Shown here piece by piece: positions 1 to 8,096 of a stretch of 64,000 nucleotides of DNA (the stretch's first letter is position 1; each line of letters opens with the position of its first letter). The position numbers were made by a program, and so were the translations under genes. The stretch comes from Pseudomonas fluorescens (GTDB lineage: Bacteria > Pseudomonadota > Gammaproteobacteria > Pseudomonadales > Pseudomonadaceae). The stretch covers positions 1 to 64,000 of the forward strand of contig NZ_LACC01000006.1 in the NCBI RefSeq assembly GCF_000967965.1. Direction: 5' to 3'. The notes beneath the pieces were generated by a model. That model did not search any database. It worked only from the letters and a program-made list of their open reading frames with translations, and was not told where the DNA came from.

Positions 1-93
1 GCCCTCGACCTTGACGACCGTAGCCAGTACAGCATCGATCTTTGCACTGCTGGCTTGATCCACTGCATCGAGCAAGGCGTACAAATCAGACAT
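1..93 (-). CDS. xdhC: XdhC/CoxI-type molybdenum hydroxylase maturation protein (N-terminus only)
   Basis: The frame starts at an ATG at 93 preceded by GGAG and runs off the window edge. The visible 31 residues read MSDLYALLDAVDQ..., ending in ATVVKVEG, which is the typical start of XdhC proteins. XdhC binds molybdenum cofactor and helps insert the sulfurated cofactor into xanthine-dehydrogenase-family enzymes. It begins 22 bp after the transporter gene on the same strand, so it is probably the last visible gene of the picolinate dehydrogenase operon and its dedicated maturase. Only the N-terminus can be seen, so a MobA-like fusion or truncation cannot be excluded. Confidence 0.7.
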   Translation of the reverse strand, partial: MSDLYALLDAVDQASSAKIDAVLATVVKVEG

Positions 94-114
94 TGCCACT
101 CTCCAAGGTCATGT

Positions 115-1728
115 TCAGTGGATGGCTGCGCCATCGTCTTCAAGGGATCGGCCCCGCGTTTCCGGTGCAAAAACCAACGTCACCCACAACCCGAATGCAA
201 TGATCGATACGGGAAACCACAGGCCAAAGTAAGGATCGCCATAGGCCACGTTCAGGGCCGAAACGATAAATGGCAACATGCCGCCAATCCAGCCCGCGCC
301 CAGATGGAACGGCAGTGAGAGCGAGGTATAGCGGATGCGCGCGGGAAACAGCTCGACCATGAACGCCGCCATCGGCCCATAGATCATCGCCAGATAAACC
401 ACCAGCAAGAGCATCAACACGAACAGCATCGGCCTGTTGATCTGCGCCGGGTCCGCGGTCGCCGGCCAGCCAGCGCTCACCAATGCCCGATGCAGATCCT
501 CAGCGCCAGGGTCTACCAGCCGTTGCTGGCCGATGGTCACGATGACCGTCCCGGTGACCTCGGCGGATTGAGCCCGATAACCTACCCCTTGATCGGTCAG
601 GTAACTGCGGGTGCGATCGCAGGCGCTGACGGGTGCAGAGAACAAGCGAAACTCACAGCCATCGGCAGCAACACTGATGGGTGTTTCCAGAAAGGTCTCC
701 AGGGCCGGATTGGCGTAATGGGTCAGGCCTTTGAAAATGGGATAAGTGGTCAGGGCTGCCAGCAGGCAAGCCGCCACCAGAATAGGCTTGCGCCCCCAGC
801 GATCAGACAGCCAGCCAAAGAACAGGTAGAGCGGGGTCGCGCATAACAACACGCAGGCCAGAATCAAATGGACGGTCTCAAGTGGCAACTTGAGCGTGCG
901 ATTGAGAAAGAACATCGAGTAGAAATGCCCGGTGCCGAAAATCGCCCCCAGTGCGGCGGCCACACAAAACAGCATCAACACCAGGCGCAGGTTACTCCAG
1001 CGCAGGAAGCTCTCGCGGATCGGCGAGCGGGAAGTACGGCCAGTGGCTTTCATGCGCTGGAACGTAGGCGACTCCTCAAGTTTGCCACGCACATAGACCG
1101 AGATAGCCAACAGCACCAATGACAACACAAAGGGCAAGCGCCAGCCCCACGCGCGAAAATCCTCTTCATTGATAAACCCCTTGAGGCTGTAGACCACCGC
1201 CAGCGACAGCAACAACCCAACCCCTGCGGTAATTTGCAGACTGCTGGTGTACAACCCCCGACGAGCCATGGGCGAATGCTCGGCAACGTACGTCACCGCG
1301 CCGCCGACTTCTCCCCCCAAGGCCAGTCCTTGCAACAACCGCAACAGCACCAGGCAGATAGTCGCGGTGATACCGATGTGCTCAAAGCTCGGCAGCAAAC
1401 CGATGCCGACGGTGGCCACCCCCATCAGTATGATGGTGACCATGAACGTACGTTTACGCCCCAGGCGGTCACCCATCTGCCCGAACAGCAAAGCCCCCAA
1501 CGGGCGAACCAGAAAGCCCGCACCGAAGGTTGCCAGGCTGGCGAGAAACGCCGTCGTGGCGTTTCCGGGAGGAAAAAACAGCACGCTGAAGTAGCCGGCC
1601 AACGCCGCATAAATGTAGAAGTCATACCATTCAAGCAATGCCCCGAAGGAAGAGGCAAGAATGACCTTGCGCTCTTCACGGGTCATGCCGCGCGCCTGCG
1701 AAACCGTAGCATGGGTCGCATTGTTCAT
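115..1728 (-). CDS. MHS-family MFS transporter, probable picolinate uptake permease
   Basis: A 537-residue protein with 12 predicted membrane segments and the metabolite:H+ symporter signatures: LEWYDFYIYA in TM1, GDRLGRKRT after TM2 and SDRWGRKP after TM8. Its start overlaps the stop of the 2Fe-2S subunit gene by ATGA, so it belongs to the hydroxylase operon, and context suggests it imports picolinate or a related pyridine carboxylate. Between TM9 and TM10 (about residues 337-430) there is a polar insert of roughly 94 residues with two cysteines. By topology this faces the periplasm, and it makes the protein longer than a usual member of about 430-450 residues. The substrate is inferred from context only. 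Confidence 0.85.
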   Translation of the reverse strand: MNNATHATVSQARGMTREERKVILASSFGALLEWYDFYIYAALAGYFSVLFFPPGNATTAFLASLATFGAGFLVRPLGALLFGQMGDRLGRKRTFMVTIILMGVATVGIGLLPSFEHIGITATICLVLLRLLQGLALGGEVGGAVTYVAEHSPMARRGLYTSSLQITAGVGLLLSLAVVYSLKGFINEEDFRAWGWRLPFVLSLVLLAISVYVRGKLEESPTFQRMKATGRTSRSPIRESFLRWSNLRLVLMLFCVAAALGAIFGTGHFYSMFFLNRTLKLPLETVHLILACVLLCATPLYLFFGWLSDRWGRKPILVAACLLAALTTYPIFKGLTHYANPALETFLETPISVAADGCEFRLFSAPVSACDRTRSYLTDQGVGYRAQSAEVTGTVIVTIGQQRLVDPGAEDLHRALVSAGWPATADPAQINRPMLFVLMLLLVVYLAMIYGPMAAFMVELFPARIRYTSLSLPFHLGAGWIGGMLPFIVSALNVAYGDPYFGLWFPVSIIAFGLWVTLVFAPETRGRSLEDDGAAIH

Positions 1729-2921
1729 CGGCCGAACCAGCCTTTGATGCGATTCCAGATGATGCTCATCCCCAAGGCAAAGACATTCAATTTGGCCGGT
1801 TGCGTCGATGGCTTGGCATTGGGATCCATACGTCGTTCGACGTTGCGACCGAAGTCAAGAATCATCCGGGCCACGAAGTCCTTCACCAGGCCCGAGCGCG
1901 AAAATTGCGCCAAAGGCCCTTGCAACGAGTAGAGCATTTCGACTTCGACCAGCGTGGCCCAAGCGTTATCGGACAACACCCGGTAGGTAATCTCGCCATT
2001 GGCCCGCGATTGACTGATGGTGTCTTGGCCTCCTCCCTTGAGCATGCCCGAACGCTGTTCCTCGTTACGCGTCAAGCGTGCCGCCCCGGCGAATTTGGCA
2101 GCCATCGGGCCGAACTTGATGGCAATGAAGCCCTTGACCCGCTCGCCGTCGTTTTCTTCCAGGTTGGCACCGGGAAGACATCCGGCAACCGCTTCCAGGT
2201 CGGCCATGAAAGCCCAGACCTGTTCTGGCGGATAGCCGACACTGAAGCGTCCATCCATCCGGGTTCCGCCCTTGATTCCAGCAGGCGCACGCTCGCTCGA
2301 GGGTTCTGGCGCAGGGCTGGTGGAAGGCTCGACAGCAGGTGTCTGCGCGCTGTGCTCGGCGGTAAAAGAAGCGAAAGACCCGCCACTGGTTGGTATCGCA
2401 ACGCCATGGCCCGCCAGGGCCTGTGCACGGGCGGACTCGATCACTGGATCGGGCTGTTCACGTAACTGCGCAAGGACGCTGCGAATGGCTTCGACGATGC
2501 CCATGTAGCCCGTACAACGACAGATGTTGCCGGACAGCTCGACACGAATCCGATGCTCATCGGCCTCGGGCAAGCGCAGCACAATGTCGCGGGCAGTGGT
2601 CAACATACCCGGCGTGCAGTAACCACACTGCAAGGCATGATGTTCGGAGAACGCCTCACGCAGGAGCGCCATCACCGGGTCTTGCTCAAAGCCCTCGACA
2701 GTTGTCACCTGCCGGCCTTCACAGGCCACCGCGAATGTCGTGCACGAACGTACCGGCTGGCCGTCGAGCAATACCGTGCAAGCACCACACACGCCATGTT
2801 CGCAACCCAGGTGAGTGCCGGTAAATCGACCCTCTTCGCGTACGAAGTCGCCCAGGTGCATTCTCGGCGCGACCTCACGCTCGAGCAGATTACCGTTGAC
2901 GTTGATACGTACAGAAGTCAT
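1725..2921 (-). CDS. Picolinate dehydrogenase-type 2Fe-2S small subunit fused to a CoxG-like (SRPBCC) domain
   Basis: A 398-residue two-part protein. Residues 1-155 are a xanthine-dehydrogenase-family small subunit: plant-type 2Fe-2S ligands C40, C45, C48, C60 and the helical 2Fe-2S domain C99, C102, C134, C136 (CGYCTPGM, CRCTGY). A Pro/Ser-rich linker (about 160-217) leads to a CoxG-like SRPBCC domain (about 220-365) and a C-terminal amphipathic tail (about 376-398, ending IIWNRIKGWFGR). I chose the ATG at 2921 because it overlaps the stop of the FAD-subunit gene as ATGA; a longer frame starts at 2954. It passes electrons from the molybdenum site onward. CoxG domains are known to tether CO dehydrogenase to the membrane, so the fusion suggests direct membrane or quinone coupling (inference). 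Confidence 0.88.
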   Translation of the reverse strand: MTSVRINVNGNLLEREVAPRMHLGDFVREEGRFTGTHLGCEHGVCGACTVLLDGQPVRSCTTFAVACEGRQVTTVEGFEQDPVMALLREAFSEHHALQCGYCTPGMLTTARDIVLRLPEADEHRIRVELSGNICRCTGYMGIVEAIRSVLAQLREQPDPVIESARAQALAGHGVAIPTSGGSFASFTAEHSAQTPAVEPSTSPAPEPSSERAPAGIKGGTRMDGRFSVGYPPEQVWAFMADLEAVAGCLPGANLEENDGERVKGFIAIKFGPMAAKFAGAARLTRNEEQRSGMLKGGGQDTISQSRANGEITYRVLSDNAWATLVEVEMLYSLQGPLAQFSRSGLVKDFVARMILDFGRNVERRMDPNAKPSTQPAKLNVFALGMSIIWNRIKGWFGR

Positions 2922-3760
2922 ACCCGAGGTTCCTTGAATATTGAATCGAGACACCGGCGCAAGGCGGTGAGGCTTTGTTGTCGGTCTACTGCGTCTTTAC
3001 CGGGTGTCACGCTTGCCACGGCTTTTGCCAACGCGGCAGGTTCAAGTGCTGCAGCTCCCTGTCGGGCGACCGCCACCGATAACTCCCCAAGCAGTGAAGG
3101 TGGGCCATCCAGCGCGCCGAGGACAATCCTGGCCAGGCCACGGTCCGGGTCAAACACCGCCGCGCAACTGGCTTCGGCGAACTCGCCGGTTTTTCGGCAA
3201 AGTTTGTGATAGGCCCAGGTGGCACGCGGCCCCAGACGCGGAATGCGCAGCCCGGTAATCAGCTCATCTTCAGCCAGCACCGTGGTATAGGCACCGAGCA
3301 TGAACTCGGCCATGCTCAACCGACGTTTTGCGCGAACACTACGCAACTCCACTTCGGCGCCCAGGGTAAAAGCCACCAACACCCAGTCAGCCGCCGGGTC
3401 TGCATGGGCCAGGCTGCCGCCGAGGGTTCCGCGGTTGCGAATAGCCCTGTAGGCGATCTGAGGAGCCACTTCGGCAAGCAAGGTTCCACGCAGTGCGGCG
3501 AACACGCCATCTTCAATCTGCGAGTGAGTAATCGCTGCGCCGACCAGCAGCCACTCGCCGTCCTCGCTCACCTGTTGCATCTCGGTAAACCCGCTGACAT
3601 CCACCACCTTGTTCGGACGTGCCAGACGCAGGTTGAGCATGGGGCCCAGCGACTGACTGCCGCCCATGACCTTGACGATACCCGCGGACTGATCGGCCAA
3701 TGCCTGCAGCCCGGCCGACAGGGTTGCGGGGCGTAGATAATCGAACGCAACGGCTTTCAT
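2918..3760 (-). CDS. Picolinate dehydrogenase-type FAD-binding medium subunit
   Basis: A 280-residue CoxM/CutM-type FAD subunit of the xanthine dehydrogenase family. The PCMH-type FAD-binding domain fills the N-terminal half, with the glycine-rich KVMGGSQSLGPMLNLR motif near residues 30-45 and the RNRGTLGGSLAHADPAAD motif near residues 107-124. The CO-dehydrogenase flavoprotein C-terminal domain follows. It overlaps both neighbours by ATGA, which indicates tight translational coupling of the three subunits. Its role is to take electrons from the 2Fe-2S subunit to the final acceptor. The family is certain; the substrate comes from gene context. Confidence 0.9.
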   Translation of the reverse strand: MKAVAFDYLRPATLSAGLQALADQSAGIVKVMGGSQSLGPMLNLRLARPNKVVDVSGFTEMQQVSEDGEWLLVGAAITHSQIEDGVFAALRGTLLAEVAPQIAYRAIRNRGTLGGSLAHADPAADWVLVAFTLGAEVELRSVRAKRRLSMAEFMLGAYTTVLAEDELITGLRIPRLGPRATWAYHKLCRKTGEFAEASCAAVFDPDRGLARIVLGALDGPPSLLGELSVAVARQGAAALEPAALAKAVASVTPGKDAVDRQQSLTALRRCLDSIFKEPRV

Positions 3761-6141
3761 GCGGCCACCTCCTGCTTGTTGCTTGCTGCCCGGGCATTGG
3801 CCAGCGCCTGTAGCAGGCGGCGCGGCGTCAATGGGGTTTCGGCGACCTCAACACCAAGATCCGCGAGGGCATCATTGACCGCATTGAAGATGGCGGCAGG
3901 CGGGGCGATAGCACCACCCTCCCCCATGCCTTTGGCGCCAAATTCGGTATGAGGCGATGGCGTCTCCATGTGGTGAATCCGCAAGCTGGGTACTTCGGTT
4001 GGACCTGGCAGGATGTAGTCCGCCAGCGTCGAAGCCAATGGCTGACCATTGACGTCATAAGGCGTTTCTTCGTACATGGCCGTGCCGATACCCTGGGCGA
4101 TCCCGCCATAGGTCTGCCCCTCGACCAACATGGGGTTGATCATCGTGCCGCAATCCTCGACCACCACGTAGTCAAGGATTTCGACCTCACCGCTGTCGGT
4201 GTCGACGGCAACGAGTACCGCATGAGTGGCGTAAGTAAAGGCACCGGTATCGACGGCTGGCTTGAATCCCGTGGTGACTTCCAGCCCGGCAGGGTTAACG
4301 TCAGCCGGTAGCGTGTGGGGCCTGATGTACCAGGCCGCCCCTACGTCATCCAGCGACACCGAGCCTTGATCACACACCACCCTGCCGCCCTGCAGCTTGA
4401 CCTGCGCATCGGGCACCCCCAGCAAAAAAGCGCCTATATGGGTCAGGCGCGGTAACAACTCACGACAGGCGCGCGCGATGGCGCCTCCCGCCATAACCAT
4501 CGACCGCGACGCATAGGTACCGGTAGAGAACGGTGTCTGTCCCGTGTCGCCATGCAGCACTTTGATCCTTGCAATATCGATCCCCAGTACCTCGTGGGCC
4601 ACCTGGGCGAAGCTTGTTTCCATGCCCTGACCGTGGGAATGCACGCCTACCCGCACTTCAAGACCGCCATCCGGCGTCATGCGCACAGTCGCCTGCTCGT
4701 GGCCGGGTATGACAGGCGTACCCCAGGTCGCGAACACCGAAGTACCGTGGGCCGACTGCTCGGTGTAGGTTGCGTAGCCAAGACCGATGCGGCGACCGTC
4801 CGCTTCGCCCAGACGCTGGCGCTCACGAATCGCCGACGCATCGATCAGCTCGGCAGCCTTGCGCAGGCTGGCCGGATAGTCACCACTGTCGAGATGCTTG
4901 TTGGCGACGTTGATGAAGGGCATTTGCTCAGGACGCACCAGGTTGTCCAGGCGCACGTCCAGGGGATCGCGCCCGACGGCTCGAGCCACCGCATCCATGG
5001 TCAGCTCCATGGCGAAGCAGACACCGGTACGAGCCACCCCGCGGTAAGGAACAAAGCCTGGTTTGTTGGTTGCCACGCATTCGGTGACGCAGCGGTAACC
5101 CTGAAAGGCATAGGGGCCTGGCAAATTGCCAACCGCCTGGCCCGGCTCCAGACCGATAGTGAACGGCCAGACCGAATACGCACCGCCATCGATGACGATC
5201 TTGGCATCGAGCGCCAACACCCGCCCCTTGGCATCCGCATGAGCGGTCATGACATATTCATGCTCGCGACTATTGGCCCCCGCCGTGAGGTGCTCCCGGC
5301 GATCTTCGATAAAACGGAACGGCTGCTTGAAGGTCATGGCCAGCCAGGCGATACATAGCTCTTCCTGCTGCAACACGCATTTGTAGCCAAAGGCACCGCC
5401 GACATCCGGCGAGATGACCCGCACCTGCCCCTGATCCAGCTTCAGGCACTGGGCCAGGATGGTGCGAATCATGTGCGGCACCTGGGTGGCAGTGACGACC
5501 ACCAGTTGATCCAGGCTGTGATCCCAGTAAGCCAGAACCGCCTTGCCCTCCATCGGCACCATGCATTGACGTGCCAGCTTCATTCGGCGCGTGACCGTCA
5601 CGCTCGCCGCCGCCGCACGCTCGGTAAATGCCTTGTCGGCATACAAGGTGACGAAGCGGTTGTCGTGCCAGTCGTCATGGATGAAGTCACCTGTAGCAGC
5701 GACGCTGCTGGCAGCGTCGGCGTACACGGGCAGGTCTTCGTAATCGACCATCACCTGTTCCACCAGGTCTTCGGCCTCGGCACGGGTCGCCGCGCAGGTC
5801 ATTACCACGGGCTCGCCCACAAACCGCACCTTGCCACTGGCCAGCGGCGGCTGGACAGAGGGTTGATAAGTAGGGAGCGTCGAGTCGGCAACGATGTCGC
5901 TGGCACTGATCATGTCTGCGCGCACGAATGCCTGGCCCTTCAGGGCTGGCGGTACGTCTATCGAGGTGATCCGGGCATGGGCCAGAGGGCTGCGCAGAAA
6001 GGCCACTTCCCGAAGTCCTGGCATGTGGTAGTCGGCAACAAACTTCCCGCGACCGTGCAGGTGCCGTTCATCTTCCTTGCGCCTCACTCGGGCGCCCACA
6101 CCCTGACCCGATTTGGCAGGGTACTCGTTCACTTCGCTCAT
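3757..6141 (-). CDS. Picolinate dehydrogenase-type molybdopterin large subunit
   Basis: A 794-residue CoxL/XdhB-like catalytic subunit. The N-terminal aldehyde oxidase/xanthine dehydrogenase a/b hammerhead domain (GVGARVRRKEDERHLHGRG) is followed by two molybdopterin-binding domains. Cofactor and active-site motifs visible are GGAFGYKC, QGMETSFAQVAHEVLG and the C-terminal KGMGEGGAIAPPA, which holds the catalytic Glu of the family. Such enzymes hydroxylate N-heterocycles next to the ring nitrogen with water as oxygen source. With the Rieske oxygenase, decarboxylase and 2,5-dihydroxypyridine genes alongside, the best substrate guess is picolinate to 6-hydroxypicolinate. The ATG at 6141 overlaps the stop of a small leader ORF. 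Confidence 0.9.
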   Translation of the reverse strand: MSEVNEYPAKSGQGVGARVRRKEDERHLHGRGKFVADYHMPGLREVAFLRSPLAHARITSIDVPPALKGQAFVRADMISASDIVADSTLPTYQPSVQPPLASGKVRFVGEPVVMTCAATRAEAEDLVEQVMVDYEDLPVYADAASSVAATGDFIHDDWHDNRFVTLYADKAFTERAAAASVTVTRRMKLARQCMVPMEGKAVLAYWDHSLDQLVVVTATQVPHMIRTILAQCLKLDQGQVRVISPDVGGAFGYKCVLQQEELCIAWLAMTFKQPFRFIEDRREHLTAGANSREHEYVMTAHADAKGRVLALDAKIVIDGGAYSVWPFTIGLEPGQAVGNLPGPYAFQGYRCVTECVATNKPGFVPYRGVARTGVCFAMELTMDAVARAVGRDPLDVRLDNLVRPEQMPFINVANKHLDSGDYPASLRKAAELIDASAIRERQRLGEADGRRIGLGYATYTEQSAHGTSVFATWGTPVIPGHEQATVRMTPDGGLEVRVGVHSHGQGMETSFAQVAHEVLGIDIARIKVLHGDTGQTPFSTGTYASRSMVMAGGAIARACRELLPRLTHIGAFLLGVPDAQVKLQGGRVVCDQGSVSLDDVGAAWYIRPHTLPADVNPAGLEVTTGFKPAVDTGAFTYATHAVLVAVDTDSGEVEILDYVVVEDCGTMINPMLVEGQTYGGIAQGIGTAMYEETPYDVNGQPLASTLADYILPGPTEVPSLRIHHMETPSPHTEFGAKGMGEGGAIAPPAAIFNAVNDALADLGVEVAETPLTPRRLLQALANARAASNKQEVAA

Positions 6142-6251
6142 ACCTTACGGCCCCCTGAGTTTCCGATGTTCAACCGGTCGGCATGCGCCACGAAATGACG
6201 GGGGCACTGACACTCGGCACCCAGATTTTTCAGGAAACGGCGAAGCTGCAT
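6138..6251 (-). CDS. Small leader ORF translationally coupled to the dehydrogenase large subunit
   Basis: A 37-codon frame: ATG at 6251 with AAGGA 8 bp upstream, ending at a TGA that overlaps the large-subunit ATG as ATGA. The peptide is basic, starts MQLRRFLKNLG and holds a C-x-C-P-x-H stretch (CQCPRH). It lies downstream of the predicted promoter and operator, so it would be the first translated frame of the operon. The large subunit itself has only a weak ribosome site (TAAGGT close to the ATG), which makes coupling plausible. I recognise no family. It could be a leader peptide or the tail of a lost gene. Confidence 0.5.
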   Translation of the reverse strand: MQLRRFLKNLGAECQCPRHFVAHADRLNIGNSGGRKV

Positions 6252-6307
6252 GATCAGTGTCCTTTAAGGCTGTTTTTATAATTTCGTCAGCTAACGTATG
6301 AATTTAA

Positions 6308-6319
6308 TCAGTACACTTA
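6308..6319. promoter_or_regulatory. Candidate PicR operator, site 1 (dehydrogenase promoter)
   Basis: TCAGTACACTTA, one mismatch from the palindrome TCAGTAYACTGA seen three more times in the island. It lies one base downstream of a predicted -10 box on the minus strand, where a bound repressor would block initiation. It fits the TCAG-N4-CTNN pattern I recall for PicR of Alcaligenes faecalis. Confidence 0.6.
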
Positions 6320-6320
6320 C

Positions 6321-6348
6321 ATAATAATCATCCCCCCAGCCACGTCAA
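6321..6348 (-). promoter_or_regulatory. Predicted promoter of the picolinate dehydrogenase operon
   Basis: Read on the minus strand there is TTGACG at 6343-6348, a 16-bp spacer and TATTAT at 6321-6326, followed directly by operator site 1. The same -35, 16-bp, -10, operator geometry occurs upstream of the decarboxylase operon at 15038-15081. Confidence 0.5.
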
Positions 6349-6430
6349 CGACTAGCCGCTAAAAATTCACAGACGGGCGTTTCTTCCGTTCACGGGCTCA
6401 ATGAGGATGTCGATCCGGGGCTCAAATCAT

Positions 6431-6459
6431 TTGACATATTAGTCAGTACACTGAATATT
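6431..6459 (+). promoter_or_regulatory. Predicted promoter of the Rieske oxygenase operon
   Basis: A consensus -35 TTGACA at 6431-6436, a 17-bp spacer and AATATT at 6454-6459. Operator site 2 fills the spacer and touches the -10. The predicted transcription start near 6466 makes the GTG at 6464 an impossible translation start for the first gene. Confidence 0.6.
6443..6454. promoter_or_regulatory. Candidate PicR operator, site 2 (oxygenase promoter)
   Basis: TCAGTACACTGA, with perfect TCAG/CTGA arms, located between the -35 and -10 boxes of the plus-strand promoter. Occupation would exclude RNA polymerase, which is consistent with a MarR-type repressor released by substrate or an intermediate. 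Confidence 0.65.
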
Positions 6460-6490
6460 ATTTGTGGGCATACTGACAATGGACAACCTA

Positions 6491-6799
6491 ATGAACTGGA
6501 TAAAAATAACAACGGTGGACGTCCTTCAGGACGACCAGGTAATGGCCTTCAAACTACCCGAAGCACACCTGGCGCTGTATCGCTGCGATGGGGAGTTTTT
6601 TGCAACAGACAACATTTGCACCCACCAGCATGCCTTGCTCTCGGAGGGCTATCTGGAGGATGGCTGCATCGAATGCCCGCTGCATCAGGCGACATTCGAT
6701 GTACGCACCGGCGCGGCCCAATGCGCGCCCGCCACCGAATCCCTGAAAACCTACACCGTAAAGGTCGAAGGTGACGCTGTACTCGTGAACCTGGGTTAA
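6491..6799 (+). CDS. Rieske-type 2Fe-2S ferredoxin of the ring hydroxylase
   Basis: A 102-residue ferredoxin with the Rieske ligands C43-T-H45 and C62-P-L-H65. It would carry electrons from the next gene's reductase to the oxygenase alpha subunit. Starts at 6464 (GTG) and 6479 (ATG) are also in frame. I prefer the ATG at 6491 (MNWIKI) because it matches the usual N-terminus of the family and leaves a 5' leader after the predicted transcription start, although no strong ribosome site is visible. It is the first gene of the four-gene oxygenase operon, five bases ahead of the reductase. Confidence 0.85.
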   Translation: MNWIKITTVDVLQDDQVMAFKLPEAHLALYRCDGEFFATDNICTHQHALLSEGYLEDGCIECPLHQATFDVRTGAAQCAPATESLKTYTVKVEGDAVLVNLG

Positions 6800-6803
6800 C
6801 GCC

Positions 6804-8096
6804 ATGACCATTGAACGCATTCTTATCGTCGGTGCCGGTCAATGCGGCGCCATGGCCGCCGCCTCATTGCGCCAGCGTGGTTTCAGTGGACGGATTGTGC
6901 TGGTGGGCCGAGAGTCTCATCCGCCCTACGAGCGCCCCCCTTTGTCCAAATCGGTGCTGACAGAGTCCACGCAAACGGTCAGCGGCCTGCACAAAACCGA
7001 CTTTTATCGCGAACATGAAATCGAGCTGCACTTGGGGACCGCGGTCCAGTCACTGGACCCACTCAAGCGTACGGCTTTGCTGGACGATGGTACCTTGATC
7101 GAGTGGGATCGCTGCCTGCTGGCGACCGGTGGACAGCCGCGCATTCTGGAAAAATTCCCGCGAACGATGGCCAATGTCCATTATCTGAGAACGGCCGACG
7201 ACGCCTTCAAACTCCGCCAGACCCTCCAGGAGTCTCAAGGTCGACTGTTAATTGTCGGCGCCGGCTTCCTTGGCCTGGAGGTCGCCTCTACCGCTCGTTC
7301 TCTGGGTATGGAGGTGACTCAACTGGAAGCCGGGGAGCATTTGCTCAAACGGGCACTGCCCTGCGAAATCTCGATCTGGCTGGCGGCGCGTGCGCGTCAC
7401 TACGGCGTGGATTTGCGCCTGGCAACCAGCATCGATCAGCAGCACCCTGGCGAGCCAGGCGTATACCGCTTGAGCGACGGTACCGACATTACACCCAGCA
7501 CTATTCTGGTCGCCGCTGGCATGCAACCTGAGACAACACTGGCCAAAGCCATTGGCCTGGAGATGGCTAACGACGGTGGCATCGCCGTAGACCCCCAATG
7601 CGCCACCAGCATCGGCGGCATTTATGCCGCGGGCGACTGTGCCACCCAGAAGGTCGCTCACTGCGGTCAACCCATGCGCCTTGAGTCCTGGCAGTACGCC
7701 AACGAGCAGGCACGCATCGCTGCGGCCGCCATGCTGGGAGAGGACGACAGCCCCACCCCGCTGCCCTGGTTCTGGAGTGATCAATTCGATTGCAACCTGC
7801 AGATGCTCGGGCTTCCCGAACCAGACCTGACCTATGTCCAACGCACCCTGAGCACGACTCCCGAGGCACCGAAATGGGTGAGCTTTGGCCTGCGCAACGG
7901 TCAACTCAGGCATGTGGTGTGTGCCAACGCAGGCGGCGAGTTACGCCCGCTCAAGAGCCTCATGGAGGCTGGCATCGCGTGCTCTGCAGAGGCACTGGCA
8001 GACATCAACCAGCCGCTCAGGCAGCTGGAAAAACAATTCAAGACCTCGAACCAGTCCACCTATCCAGCCCCAGCTCAGGAGCCGCTCCATGTATAA
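6804..8096 (+). CDS. FAD/NAD(P)H-dependent ferredoxin reductase of the ring hydroxylase
   Basis: A 430-residue pyridine-nucleotide reductase of the BphA4/rubredoxin reductase type. It has the FAD-binding GAGQCGAMAAASLRQRGF near the N-terminus, the second NAD(P)-binding GAGFLGLEVASTARSLG near residues 150-166, the FAD motif GGIYAAGDCATQ, and the reductase C-terminal domain (W-x-DQFD..LQMLG). It supplies electrons from NAD(P)H to the upstream ferredoxin. Its 3' end overlaps the alpha-subunit start by 8 bp. In the inferred route it is the reductase component of the 6-hydroxypicolinate 3-monooxygenase. Confidence 0.88.
   Translation: MTIERILIVGAGQCGAMAAASLRQRGFSGRIVLVGRESHPPYERPPLSKSVLTESTQTVSGLHKTDFYREHEIELHLGTAVQSLDPLKRTALLDDGTLIEWDRCLLATGGQPRILEKFPRTMANVHYLRTADDAFKLRQTLQESQGRLLIVGAGFLGLEVASTARSLGMEVTQLEAGEHLLKRALPCEISIWLAARARHYGVDLRLATSIDQQHPGEPGVYRLSDGTDITPSTILVAAGMQPETTLAKAIGLEMANDGGIAVDPQCATSIGGIYAAGDCATQKVAHCGQPMRLESWQYANEQARIAAAAMLGEDDSPTPLPWFWSDQFDCNLQMLGLPEPDLTYVQRTLSTTPEAPKWVSFGLRNGQLRHVVCANAGGELRPLKSLMEAGIACSAEALADINQPLRQLEKQFKTSNQSTYPAPAQEPLHV

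Noticed and set aside
6254..6265. A further TCAG-N4-CTTT match to the operator pattern
   Set aside because: It lacks the second palindromic arm and coincides with the ribosome site of the leader ORF, so chance is more likely.
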